Origin: Chara braunii
Lineage: Eukaryota > Streptophyta > Charophyceae > Charales > Characeae
NCBI GenBank assembly: GCA_003427395.1
Contig: BFEA01000384.1
Location: 253,828 to 276,227 of the forward strand
Direction of reading: 5' to 3'
Length of the DNA stretch: 22,400 bases
Part shown: one piece after another, positions 9,395 to 18,264 of the stretch
How positions within the stretch are numbered: position 1 is the first letter of the stretch
Layout of the letters: each line of letters begins with the position of its first letter
Made by a program: the position numbers and the translations under genes
The notes under the pieces: model-generated
What the model was told of the DNA's origin: nothing
What the model saw: only the letters and a program-made list of their open reading frames with translations
The model's database searches: none

Positions 9395-9800
9395 GCGAAA
9401 ACTGGGCAGCACTACCAAAAACCCACTGCTGACGCCAAGAAAATTTGGCAGCACTTCCGCTCCACCACTCAAAATGCGCTGCCGTCGCTGCAAAAAACGG
9501 GCAGCGCTTTTGCGCCACCACTCAACATGCGCTGCCGCTGCCGCAAAAAACGGGCAGCGCTTCCTCGCCACCACTCAAAATGCGCTGCTGCTGCAGCAAA
9601 AGTTCAGCAGCACTTCCGCATTGCTGCCAAATAAACACCATCGACGCCGCAAAAGTTCGGCAGCACTTCCGCGTCGCTGCCGAAAAAACACCATCGACGC
9701 CGCAAAAGTTCGGCAGCACTTCCTCGTCGCTGCCAAAAAACACCGTCGACGCCGCAAAAGTTCGGCAGCACTTCCGTGCCGCCGCAGCAGTTGCCGCAAA
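9395..9800. repeat. Tandem repeat of about 53 bp built on GGCAGC hairpins
   Basis: About seven or eight units. Spacing measured on GGCAGC anchors is 53, 53 and 52 bases (9499, 9552; 9656, 9709, 9761). Two subtypes occur. The right-hand units pair GGCAGC with GCTGCC around an 11-base loop (9659-9681, 9712-9734). The left-hand units pair GGCAGCGC with GCGCTGCC around a 21-base loop (9500-9536). Long open frames here on both strands are a by-product of the repeat. Confidence 0.8.
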
Positions 9801-9991
9801 AAGCAGCAATGCCTCCCCCACGACCGTCGCTATGGCTGCGGCTATGGCCGGCAGCACCTCCACCCTTGCTGAGATGGTGGCTATGGCAGCCTCCTCTCTC
9901 AACCTCCACTGTGGACCTCCACTACTACTCCCTTCTCCAGCCAGCAGTCCCTCAATCGACAGCTCCAGCAGCTCCTCTCACCAACTGGCCA
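9801..9991. other. GC-rich transition sequence
   Basis: Contains CTATGGCYGCGGCTATGGCC-like motifs recalling the 39-bp minisatellite at 3.8 kb. No gene supported. Confidence 0.4.
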
Positions 9992-10284
9992 GCTCTCAAG
10001 TAGAGCGTGGGCAGCACCTCAAATGTGTGAGGCAGCTGCTGGCCAGCCCAACTTTTATAGCTGGCCAAAGGCCGAGGGCAGCTGCTTGCCCTTAGCCAAA
10101 AATCGTAGGTGGCTCAGCCCTTGATAAAAAACGAGATCAAGGGCCGAAATCCTTGATGTTCCCCTAGGAACACCGGGTTCCCAGCCCCACCAATGCACCT
10201 AGCTGCTACCCTAGACCAGACGCAGCTGCAAATGGTTTAACTAAGCCATTTACAGCAGACTGTTTGAACCCAACAGTCTGCTGT
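9992..10284. repeat. Cluster of seven hairpins
   Basis: In order: 9992-10006 (GCTCT / AGAGC), 10017-10032 (CCTCA / TGAGG), 10040-10067 (TGGCCAGC / GCTGGCCA, loop CCAACTTTTATA), 10075-10092 (AGGGCA / TGCCCT), 10117-10144 (GCCCTTGAT / ATCAAGGGC), 10225-10256 (near-palindrome, GCTG plus AAATGGTTTA against TAAGCCATTT plus CAGC) and 10252-10284 (perfect 13 bp, ACAGCAGACTGTT / AACAGTCTGCTGT, loop TGAACCC). The last two share a few bases and could be alternative folds. The loop at 10048 resembles the ACTTATA loop of the 20-kb array. Confidence 0.8.
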
Positions 10285-10674
10285 CAACTCATGATCTAGA
10301 TGCTTCTTTGCCCTACATCTGGTCTTGAGGCCCTTTTCTTTTTCTAACTCTTCTTCTCCCCTTCCCCTTCATTGCTTTGGCAGCCTTGTCTTTCCCCCAA
10401 AAAATGGAAGAAAAATCAACTAAAGAAAAGAAATGCAAGGAAGATGAGCAATAGCGAACTTCAGCAATCAAACAACATCATACACATGAGACCAGATAGT
10501 CATGACCTCGAACCAAAAGCAGAACTGCATCACGAGTTTCACCAAATAAGAACACACCAAAAGCTCATAATTGACAATGCTGGAATAGTCTCATCATCAT
10601 CATCAACGAAGAACCAATGTTGATATCCTATTTGGCGCTCGGCGCCCAGACTATAGATGGCAGTTCCTGTCTAG
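10285..10674. other. Non-coding interval
   Basis: Nothing recognised apart from a small GGCGC / GCGCC hairpin near 10634-10646 and a pyrimidine-rich stretch near 10335-10370. Confidence 0.4.
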
Positions 10675-10761
10675 CCTACTCTACAACATGCCGCTGATGA
10701 CGTCAACAGCTCCCCGAAGTACGAGCAGATCTCGGCCAATGCCACGCGCTTCAAGCACCAG
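10675..10761 (+). CDS. Candidate internal exon (29 codons, unidentified protein)
   Basis: An open stretch of exactly 29 codons is bounded on the left by CTGTCTAG, an acceptable splice acceptor, and on the right by GTATGT, a good donor. It begins directly after the in-frame TAG of the acceptor. The peptide includes DDVNSSPKYEQISANATRFK, which has the balanced composition and G/C third positions of a real coding sequence. Both ends are in phase 0. I do not recognise the family and found no partner exons. It could be chance or a captured gene fragment in a transposon. Confidence 0.3.
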
Positions 10762-11338
10762 GTATGTCTCTCGTGTCACTCACAACCTCGTTCCCCAACT
10801 CACAGATGCCACCTGCACCCAAGGACCACAATGCGCCCCATCTAGAATACAATAGCGCAGCTCGGCTATGGCTGCCTGCTCCTTCCAGCTCGCCCGTGAG
10901 CACGTGAGCCTGGCAGGCGATAGCGCAGAGCGCTTGCGCACAAAGCAGCCAGTGTACGAATGTCCAATGCGTAGGCAGGCCCTTCCCTATATCGAAGTGG
11001 CCTGCTGCTGCGTGTTGTGCTGGGGTACTGGGCCCCGACCCAGAAGCTTCCGGTAGGCCCAGGGCCTGTGGTGGTTACCAGCACCCAATTGCCCTCAGCC
11101 TTTGTTCGGTCCACTTTGTGTATCCGGCCTAGGGCCTGCCTTAGTTACATGCAATGCGGGGCAGCCTGGGCCTGGGCGCTTCCCCAGTTGCATAGTGACC
11201 CCAAAATGGTTTGAGGGCCTCGGTCAGGCCTGCCTTCACTTAGGGCGGCCGACTGAGCGAAAAATAGGCCCTGTAAAGCAAATCGAGGGCTTGTGCCTCG
11301 CATTCCCTCCTCCATACTTCGATAGTCCTCTGAGAAGT
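10762..11338. other. GC-rich non-coding interval with a GGCCC duplication
   Basis: Two similar stretches (about 11050-11086 and 11121-11160) contain GGCC and GGGCCTG followed by a TAGTTAC- or GGTTACC-like motif. AGGCCC / GGGCCT at 11056-11068 is itself a small inverted repeat. This is where the 3' end and 3' LTR of the minus-strand chromovirus would be expected. I see neither a polypurine tract nor a copy of LTR-A. Confidence 0.4.
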
Positions 11339-11640
11339 TTAGTCTTCAATGATCTGGCGCTTTCCCTTCTGCAGAGACTTTTCATATTGGGTGACAACCT
11401 GCGGAGCGGTCTGCATCAGTTCCTCTCTGGTGAACCATCGATCCTCCTTTGGATCCGTGTGATGTCTGAACCGAACTCTGTACTGCAGCTTCGGTTTTGG
11501 ATGACGTCCTCTACCTGTTGGTCTTGGAACTGGCATCTCCCTGTGATCAACGATGACGTCGATGAGAGCGACGAGAGGGAAACTGATCAGTCTCTCTGGA
11601 CGGTGCAAGCTTAAGGGCGTGAAAAACAGGGTATGTACGT
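11339..11640 (-). pseudogene. Chromodomain at the integrase C-terminus
   Basis: Contains VDHREMP, a Pro/Arg-rich linker, then YRVRFRHHTDPKEDRWFT and EELMQTAPQVVTQYE. The Tyr of YRVRF and the Trp of DRWFT fit the aromatic positions of chromodomains, which bind modified histone tails and steer chromovirus integration to heterochromatin. The frame differs from the preceding GPF/Y segment (11547-11864), so at least one frameshift lies near 11560-11640. Confidence 0.75.
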
Positions 11641-12720
11641 AAGTGACCAGGGATGTGAATAACATAAGATGGCCCATCCGGTTCATCCCCAACAACATCT
11701 AGGATCTCCAATGGTCCAAAGTACTGCGGCATGAGCTTGCAGGAGATCCCGGTCTCCTGTCCCAGTTCTGAGGACTTGACCCAGACTCTCTCTCCTACTT
11801 GAAACGTGGACGGGCGGCGGTGTTTGTTCTCAGACTCTATCATCGTTGCGTGTGCCTTGTGCATCTATTCAACAGCCTGCTGCATCAGCTGCTCATATCG
11901 ATAAGCAAACTCTAAGGTCCCTGGTGCAGCAGAGGGCTGGTTCTCAGGTAGTAAGAAATCCAAGGGTAGTCTAGGCTTAAAGGTTAATAGTAAACTATTC
12001 GGGCTCACGCCCGTTGCGCTATGCACCACGTTGTTGTACAGGCTGGCAATGAGAGCGAGTTTCTCATCCCATTGTACCTGATTCGGCTTGATGTAATGCC
12101 TCAGCAGGTGTTGTACAGCGCGGTTCAACTGTTCTGCTTGTCCATTCGCCTCAAGATGGTTTCCTGATGTCATCTACAACTGCATTCCCTGTTCTGCAGC
12201 TGCGGCTTTCCACAGTTCACTTGTGAATCGCACATCACGGTCACTGACTGTAGATTTTGCCAATCCAAAATCTCTAACCCAGTTCTCTTTGAACAACTTA
12301 ATTACGTATTCGGTCTTAGTTGTTACAGGCATTGCGACTAACCTAGCGTACTTACTAAATCTATCCACGATGACATAGACGTACCGCATACCACTCTTGC
12401 TGGTGACCAGCGTATCCACGAAGTCCATGGACAGGCTTTCGCCAGGCCTTTCCGGAATCGGAAGGGGCTTCAAAAGCCCAAGAGGAGCCTGTGTACGTGG
12501 CTGTCCCTCTGACAGACCTGGCAAGTTTCCACGTACAGCTTCGCCTCTCTCATCATTGTGGGCCACCAGAACCGCTGCAACAAATAGGTTGCAATCTTCT
12601 TGAAACCAAAATGTTTGGTGGCATCATGACACTCACCTAAAAAGAAACTATGCAAAGACTCCGTATCTGGCACACAGACGTTTATTCCCTGCCTTCTCAA
12701 GGAACAGCAGTCCGTTGACC
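11547..12720 (-). pseudogene. Integrase (zinc finger, DDE core, GPF/Y-like region), broken
   Basis: The zinc finger has HDATKH and CQVC (the HHCC pattern) near 12500-12640. The core has MDFVDT (first Asp), SDRDVRFTSELW (second Asp) and NGQAEQLNRA (Glu). The C-terminal part shows VGERVWVK, LMPQYFGPLEI and IPGHLRTYPVFHALKLAP. Breaks: a frameshift before the zinc finger, another after CQRD, a TAG at 12174-12176 just before MTSGNH and a TAG at 11865-11867 just before MHKAH. Both TAGs sit where CAG (Gln) is plausible, so each may be a single C-to-T change. Confidence 0.85.
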
Positions 12721-12879
12721 GACTCAAACTCGGCAGAAGTGACTTTGTCCTTCGCCTCGAGTCTGCGTATGATCTCAGACGTAAACCGGTCCTCACGAAA
12801 GGCTTCCACCATAGAGCGAGTAACATCGTCCGCAAGCCCAAACTCAGTGATCAGCGCACCAGAGAAATCTGGTCTACGC

Positions 12880-13402
12880 GACAGTGCATCAGCAACCTTG
12901 TTGTACTCGCCCTTGATGTACTGGGGCTCGAAGTCATACTGCTCTATGACTTCGATCCAACACTTCAGAGCGTCGGAGAGCACAGGCTGGGTTCTCATTC
13001 ACTTCAGGGTCTGGTGATCAGTCCTGACGTAGAAGAACCTCCTAAGGAGATAGTGTCTCCAATGGGTGAGCGCCTTGTAGATCGAATAGAGTTCCTTCTC
13101 ATAGGAGGACTTGACCAACTTTTGGGAGGGCATCTTTTTGGACATGTACTCTATCTCAAAAGCATCTTTTTGGACATGTACTCTATCGGCCTCAACTTCT
13201 TCCCCTCCTGCTGCGCAAGTACGACGCGTATGCCATATTGGCTAGCATCGGTAGTTACTACGAAAGGTTTGTTAGGATCAGGAAGTTTCAAGACCTCATG
13301 GTGTGTCAATACATGCTTCAGTTGTCTGAAAGCAGCCTCACACCTGTCTGTCCACTCCCATGGGGTGTCAAGGCGAGTCAGGTTCGTCAAAGGGGTGACC
13401 AC
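12880..13402 (-). pseudogene. RNase H domain, broken
   Basis: In order: WEWTDRCEAAFRQLK, then VVTTDASQYG with the first catalytic Asp, EYMSKKM, YEKELYSIYKALTHWRHYL with the catalytic Glu, TDHQTLK with the next Asp, and YDFEPQYIKGEYNKVADALS with the last Asp. A 32-bp tandem duplication (13130-13186) shifts the frame after EYMSKKM. A TGA at 12999-13001 stands where LKW is usual, so it may be TGG mutated to TGA. The Gly after TDASQYGI is replaced by Arg. Confidence 0.85.
13130..13186. repeat. 32-bp tandem duplication inside RNase H
   Basis: GCATCTTTTTGGACATGTAC and the five following bases occur at 13130-13154 and 13162-13186. The 32-base offset is not a multiple of three and breaks the reading frame. 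Confidence 0.9.
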
Positions 13403-13485
13403 TATGCTGTAATTGTGAACAAGATTGGGTAGTAGCCTGTCATCCCTAAGAACGACCTCATCTCAGTCACTGAATGAGGATGTGG

Positions 13486-14078
13486 CTAGTCACGAATGTT
13501 GCCCACCTTTGCGTCATCGGGCTTCAATCCCTCCGCGGAAATCTCATGAACCAAGTACAAGACACGAGTGCGGCCAAACTCGCACTTCTCACCGTTGATC
13601 TTGAACTTATGCTGTCGAAGAAGACCAAGGACTTTGTCTAAGTGCGCAACGTGCTCCTCGACAGTCTTACCAAAAATAAGTATGTCATCGAGGTACCCGA
13701 TAACAAACTTATCCAAGTAGTCATGAAATATCCGATTCATAGCGTGCTGAAAGGTGCCAGGAGCATTGCAAAGGCCGAAAGGCATCACCACAAACTCATA
13801 CAGACTGTACCTGGTCTGAAATGCGGTTTTGTGTTGATCCTCGGGCCGGATTGCAATCTGATGGTACCCGGACTTCAGATTTATCTTACGGAAGTACCGA
13901 CACCCTTGCACTCTATCTAGCAAGTCGTCGATGTGCGGTAGGGGCTCTCTGTTCTTGACAGTGATGGCATTGAGGCCCCTATAGTCAATGCAGATTCCTA
14001 AGTGTTCCTTCCTTCTTCAGTACAAATAGGACTGGAGACCCATAAGGAGAAACACTCGGCCGGATCCAACCCTTTTCT
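13486..14078 (-). pseudogene. Reverse transcriptase, main part (broken)
   Basis: Begins with [18 protein letters not shown] near 14070. After a one-base frameshift near 13995 it continues with DYRGLNAIT, then GCRYFRKINLKSGYHQI, FVVMPFGLCNAPGTFQ, YLDDILIF and the thumb segment. The motif C Asp pair (YLDD) is intact, but motif A reads INLKSGYHQI where IDLKSGYHQI is usual, so a catalytic Asp has become Asn. A TAG at 13486-13488 stands where Trp is usual (DWP). The beginning of RT lies beyond the AT-rich insert at 14858-14960. Confidence 0.9.
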
Positions 14079-14858
14079 ATGTTCATTCATTATAAATAAA
14101 GTATTTACTATTCTCTTTATTGTCATATATCAGTATTTGATGGTACTAGTGATTTTTATTAGTAGTTATATTATATGTAGGTTTGCTGATAATAGGAATA
14201 TCTGAAAAAACTCTCACCCATATTTTACCATTCGTATTAGTGAATAAAATAGAAGATTGATAATAACGACTTAATTAATATAAATACAAATCTTCATCAT
14301 CAATAAATCTATAAATACATATTCGAATGGACAACTTTATCAATTTAATAGATCGTATTGACCATATACTAGTAGAACGAATGTTCTCGATAAACTAGTA
14401 CCGTCTCAGCACATTGAAACATTGAACCGAATTTCTTCAGCGTGCTTAGAACGCAGATTGTGCTTTAGGTGCTGTTGCCACTTCGTGGTCTGGTTCCCGC
14501 TCTTCGAGCCCTGGTATGTGCGCTCTTATTCAAGCTTCAAACCAATTATTTTCATGTTTTAATTAACAATTATTTGAAAGAAATGTATAGTTTTAATAAA
14601 ACAAATATTCAATTGCGTGTAAACAGGCAAAATATTAGTCCAATTAGTTTATTTTTGCATATCCTTTTTATTTGTTTAGGCAAAATCATTTTTGGTTCAC
14701 GTACAACACACGAAGAAGTGTCCTTAACTCTCAAGTATGCGACGTGCTTGGTTTCGCGATCTCAAGTCCCCTCTTCAAATAGACATAAGAATATATCATC
14801 AATGTACAATTAAACATACAATAAATTAAGTATAAAGAAATAAGAAAATATTAAGTAT
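14079..14858. mobile_element. AT-rich insertion splitting the RT coding region
   Basis: The RT frame stops after QLKEYL (near 14860, minus strand) and resumes at KGWIRPS (near 14070). The roughly 780 bases between are far richer in A+T than the surroundings. No terminal inverted repeats or clear target duplication were seen; a shared ATA at the edges may be chance. On the minus strand near 14440-14530 a peptide with TTKWQQHLKHNLRSKHAEEI recalls the second half of a BED-type zinc finger (H...H ligands), as in hAT transposases. The matching Cys pair is not visible, so this is only a hint. Confidence 0.6.
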
Positions 14859-15465
14859 TCCTTGAGTTGCCGACAAAGCTCATCAAGCTCGCCTGGAGAC
14901 ATTCGATAGATCCTACCCTTTGGGATGCTAGACCCCGGGATAATCTCTATCGCATGGACGACCCCCTTCTTAACAACCCCTGTAGGCTCTTCAAATAGAT
15001 CAGGGTACTTGGCAACTAATCCCTCTATCTCCGGCGGCATTTTCACCGGCTCGCCTGCTGCAGAGACATAGACTAGATACATACCCTCCTCCGGATTTTG
15101 CTTATAATAATTATAAAACGTGGCCGCACACATGCATCCGTGGTACTCAATCAGACTACTAGCTTTGAACTTAAGAAATCTGGCGGTCCCTCCACCTGGC
15201 AAAGTGTGTTTGACCATTTTTCGGTCCCTGTCAAATTGGGGTTGTGCCACGGAGAGGTAGTACATACGTAACAAGATATCCATAGGGAGATCATCGCTCA
15301 CTAGGAATGAGACACGATGTCTCAATTCCCCTCTCGCATACGGGAAACAACACTCAGCATCCTGGATGTAGTCGTTGACTACCATGCGCTGTTTGTTGGC
15401 TCAGGTCGACTCCACAGGTCGACTCAGGCACTGCACTCGCCCCTGTAAGCGCAGCGTCTCAACGC
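14858..15465 (-). pseudogene. Protease remnant and RT N-terminus
   Basis: The frame reads, after a TGA near 15401, ANKQRMVVNDY, ECCFPYARGELRHRVSFLVSD, then LPMDILLRMYYLS (the usual ILGMDWL-like end of a retroviral-type aspartic protease). It continues through a linker to LVAKYPDLFEEPTGVV and RMSPGELDELCRQLKEYL, the start of RT. The catalytic DTG or DSG part of the protease is absent because coding sequence ends at the LTR junction at 15470. Confidence 0.8.
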
Positions 15466-15469
15466 ACGT

Positions 15470-16130
15470 TGTCGGGACTGCTGGGTCCCAAATAACTTCC
15501 CATCACTCGAGAGACTGAATATAGACAAACCGTGCACGTCAGAGAAATCTGGAGTAAGGAGGAAAGAGAAGGAAAAAACAAAGGATTAGGCCGCCGGAGG
15601 GAGTAATGCCCTGGGGAGAAAAACCTCAAAGGGAGAAAACCGGCAATGGCAAGCGAGAGAGCGCAAGAACAGAGGCACGTAGAACATAGTATGAGGCCGG
15701 GAGGGCCGTTGGAATGCAACAAGGCCAAAGGGCCCTTGAGCCAAGAAACGCGGCACTACAGTGACAAAGGAATGAGGGAGTCGAGAGATGGACGGCCCGG
15801 AGGCCGTGGGAAGCTAGAGAACAAGGGCCCAACATGGGGGCCACCTACGGGAACCTCGGGTTGAAGGCCCCGCGACCCAAGGAACAGGCGCGCACAAGAT
15901 GCAGGAAAAGACAAGGGAGAAGAGGTTATTGTGGGCCGGCAAAGCGCCCAAGGAACGTGGGACACCTTGGGAAAAGGCCCCCGGGGCCACGTGGGACTAA
16001 TTAAAAATAATGGCATCCGAGGCAAATTGTGTCAGGGACCGGCGGTGGGACTAAGTGTCGGGGNCCGCCGGTGGGACTAAGTGTCGGGGACCGCCAGTGG
16101 GACTAAGTGTTAGGGATTGCCGACGGGACA
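15470..16130 (-). mobile_element. LTR of family A, copy 2
   Basis: Read on the minus strand it runs from TGTCCCGTCGG (at 16130) to AGTCCCGACA (ending at 15470), giving matching TGTC...GACA ends and a length of about 661 bases. It aligns with copy 1 at 1-511. The flanking five bases on the two sides do not match (no target duplication). The next bases inside the element already encode the protease, so gag and leader are deleted or the LTR was joined by recombination. Confidence 0.75.
16038..16118. repeat. 26-bp tandem repeat in LTR-A copy 2, with an N
   Basis: Three units of the type GTGGGACTAAGTGTCGGGG followed by seven more bases. The N at 16064 falls where the neighbouring unit has A. Copy 1 cannot be compared because the window starts inside it. 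Confidence 0.75.
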
Positions 16131-16724
16131 GATGGCGGGGACATGAGAAAGTCCCAAGAAAAAACGATGACACCGCATGAGGGAAAATAATAAGGGCAAG
16201 GTGCACCGTCAAGATCGACATCTTGATGACCAAGAATATTAGCACCACTAGTACAAGCACTAGTGGCAACAAACAGAAAGGCGAAAAGGAAAAGAAAAAG
16301 TAAACAAACTTGAAGTGGGAGGCATGGGAGCAATCCGAAAAATCTTGGATCAGCCTCCCTCAAGAAAATAGAATCAAAAGAGACCCTATGTGAAAAATAG
16401 GCCTCCGGGAGAAAATAGTAGGAAGGGCCATTGTGAGAGAAAAGTAGGAGTAAAAGAAAGCTCCCATGGGCATGAGAAGGCCATTATTGTTGTCTGAGAT
16501 ATAACGGACTGCACCTTGGGCATAGGAAGGGCCAAAACTAAGAGGAAGGGGCTAGAAAAGGGCCCTAACGGCCACTTGACACTTGGCATGCTAGAAAAAA
16601 GAGAGAAGAGAAAAGAAAATGAGGGAGAATAAGACAAAAAGAGTGAGAGGGAGTGAGTGAGTTGGCCGTCAGTACGGACTGCCACAAGTAGGGACTGGCA
16701 GGTCCCTACTGTCCAAGAAAGGAG

Positions 16725-16782
16725 GAAAAAGAAAAGAAAAGAAAAGAAAAGAAAAGAGAAAAGAAAAGAAAAGAGAAAAAGA
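16725..16782. repeat. (AAAAG)n microsatellite
   Basis: About ten AAAAG units with a few GAGAAAAG variants. Confidence 0.9.
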
Positions 16783-16848
16783 CCTTAACGATAAAAAACG
16801 GTCACTTGGGGAGATATATCCGTGACCGGATTCATTCTGGAATATGGT

Positions 16849-16920
16849 GGTTGCAATGGGCTTTGATTTTCTTTGATTTTTGCAGACAAAATCAAAAAAA
16901 AATCAAAGCCCCATGCAACC
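16849..16920. repeat. Long inverted repeat (32/33-base arms, 7-base loop)
   Basis: The left arm 16849-16880 starts GGTTGCAATGGGCTTTGATT. The right arm 16888-16920 is its near-perfect complement and ends CCCATGCAACC; the loop is TGCAGAC. Only one or two mismatches or small indels occur. It could be a small-RNA precursor stem, a collapsed miniature inverted-repeat element or a replication by-product. The right flank carries the same ATAACGGATTACATGGGG-type motif as its neighbourhood. Confidence 0.85.
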
Positions 16921-17367
16921 GAAAAATAACGGATTACATGGGGGAGGAGAAACACATGTTTTTGGTACATCCGGAGCCAATATTGAGCCCGGATGCACTT
17001 GGAAATTTAACGCTTCATTTTCTTTTAGCATGGGGCAAATTGTGAGGCTGTGGGACTTGAAAAATGGCCATGACTGCAGTCCGAGAAATTACGGACTGCA
17101 TGGGGGTGCCTAGGCTAAGGGAAAATGAGCCACGACAGGCCCGAGAGGCTAGAAAATAGCAATTTCGGTAAGAGGCAAGTGGAGATGGTAAAAGGCAACC
17201 GTGAGATGAAATCTCACGGCCTAGAAAAATCGGCACACATGTAGAGATGATGGGACCACCAAGGGCAAGAGGGCCCCAAAAAGAAAAATGGGACACCGTC
17301 CGGAATGTTGCCGGAGACCAAGTGGGTCCAGATAATAAAAGTCGAAAAATGGGACGCGCGACGGCGG

Positions 17368-18264
17368 TGTCGAGTGCATCGGTCCGGCACCGCGCCTGGC
17401 AGTGCGGGACCCTCTCGGCCGCGTCACGCAGGAGTTGGACCAACCTCGTCACGAACACGCAAATGGAGCTTCCTTAGGCCGCTCCGACCGAGTGCGCCAG
17501 CCATACCTCTCGCGAGCCCCTACGACAGGATAGGGCCTACGCGAGGCACAACTTACCTCCACCTTACGGGAGCTGTCACCTCCTTTCGGTGGGCGTATCC
17601 CCGCCGAGCTACCAGTCCATAGTACGAAAGCTAATCAATTGCAATCGCAGAGGTGGACCAGCCGAGGGCGTTTCTCGTTCGCTGTAGCGTAGGGGGTACG
17701 CGCGGTAATACGCCTATCAGACCCGCACGCGAACCGGCATCTTGGGGGGCTGAAGTCCCAAGCATCACACGCACACACACACATTGCACAGACGACACAA
17801 CCCGAACAACGCGACACAAACGACGCGACAACGCTCCCAGCCCCTTCAGTAGCCCTCCCATAACTCTCCGATGCAGAAATCAAATAGGTGTCGCGCGCGA
17901 GGCTTAGTTTAAAGTCGCGCGGACGCAGGGCTAACTCATATCGACTCGCAATGCAAGCGTACTCAAGCAGTCGAAATGCTGGCGTACTATGTAGTGCCCA
18001 CAATCAAGCGGTCCTCGTCAATCTCGAGGGTCGCATTCGACACTCAAGTGTCGGCTGACACGCTCCTTGAGGGTTTAATCTCTCGACGCTGGACAACCGC
18101 CATGCGCGGTTGAAGACCACACACCCTCTTCTGCACTCTGTGCACAGTGGGTGGTACACAGGTCCGTACCTGTGGTGATAGTTGTCTCTCGAGGCCTTAG
18201 GGGTAAATCCTCCCCGGGCCTGGGCGAAAGTCAAGGGGTTTGACTTTGACGGTTGCCACGGACT
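17368..18264 (+). mobile_element. Repeat R, copy 2 (LTR-like)
   Basis: Starts TGTCGAGTGCATCGG and aligns with the reverse complement of 1697-2677 to about the GACTACAACG block at 18264. It includes a (CA)n tract near 17768-17784 where copy 1 has a TG-rich stretch. The perfect hairpin at 18157-18174 (CACAGGT / ACCTGTG) is the same as in copy 1, while two of its four loop bases differ. No coding region seen. Confidence 0.6.

Larger units (their letters stand above)
11339..15465 (-). mobile_element. Decayed Ty3/gypsy chromovirus pol region
   Basis: On the minus strand the order is protease remnant, reverse transcriptase, RNase H, integrase zinc finger, integrase core, GPF/Y-like segment and chromodomain. 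Integrase after RNase H defines Ty3/gypsy, and the C-terminal chromodomain defines chromoviruses. At least six frameshifts, several in-frame stops, a 32-bp duplication and an AT-rich insertion break it. Gag and the start of protease are missing: LTR-A copy 2 is fused directly at 15470. No 3' LTR was found. The element cannot encode a working polyprotein. Confidence 0.9.
16131..17367. repeat. Hairpin-dense non-coding interval
   Basis: No gene recognised. Perfect hairpins: 16138-16155 (GGGAC), 16209-16226 (TCAAGAT, loop CGAC), 16245-16266 (CCACTAGT, loop ACAAGC), 16317-16359 (GGGAGGC outer, ATCC inner), 16687-16710 (AGTAGGGAC, loop TGGCAG), 16968-16995 (CATCCGG), 17075-17100 (TGCAGTCCG, loop AGAAATTA) and 17199-17219 (CCGTGAGAT, loop GAA). 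The segments near 16480-16560 and 17065-17155 are diverged direct repeats. The first has a weaker hairpin (GTCTG / CGGAC, 16492-16509) at the same place as the 17075 hairpin. Confidence 0.7.

Noticed and set aside
9445-10095. 216-codon plus-strand frame and matching minus-strand frames
   Set aside because: They follow the 53-bp repeat and change character with it. No domain is recognisable.
10690-10730. Hammerhead ribozyme, from CTGATGA
   Set aside because: The second core GAAA and the flanking stems are missing.
16064-16064. N as a second assembly join
   Set aside because: Flanks are similar 26-bp units but not identical. A single uncalled base (probably A) explains it equally well.
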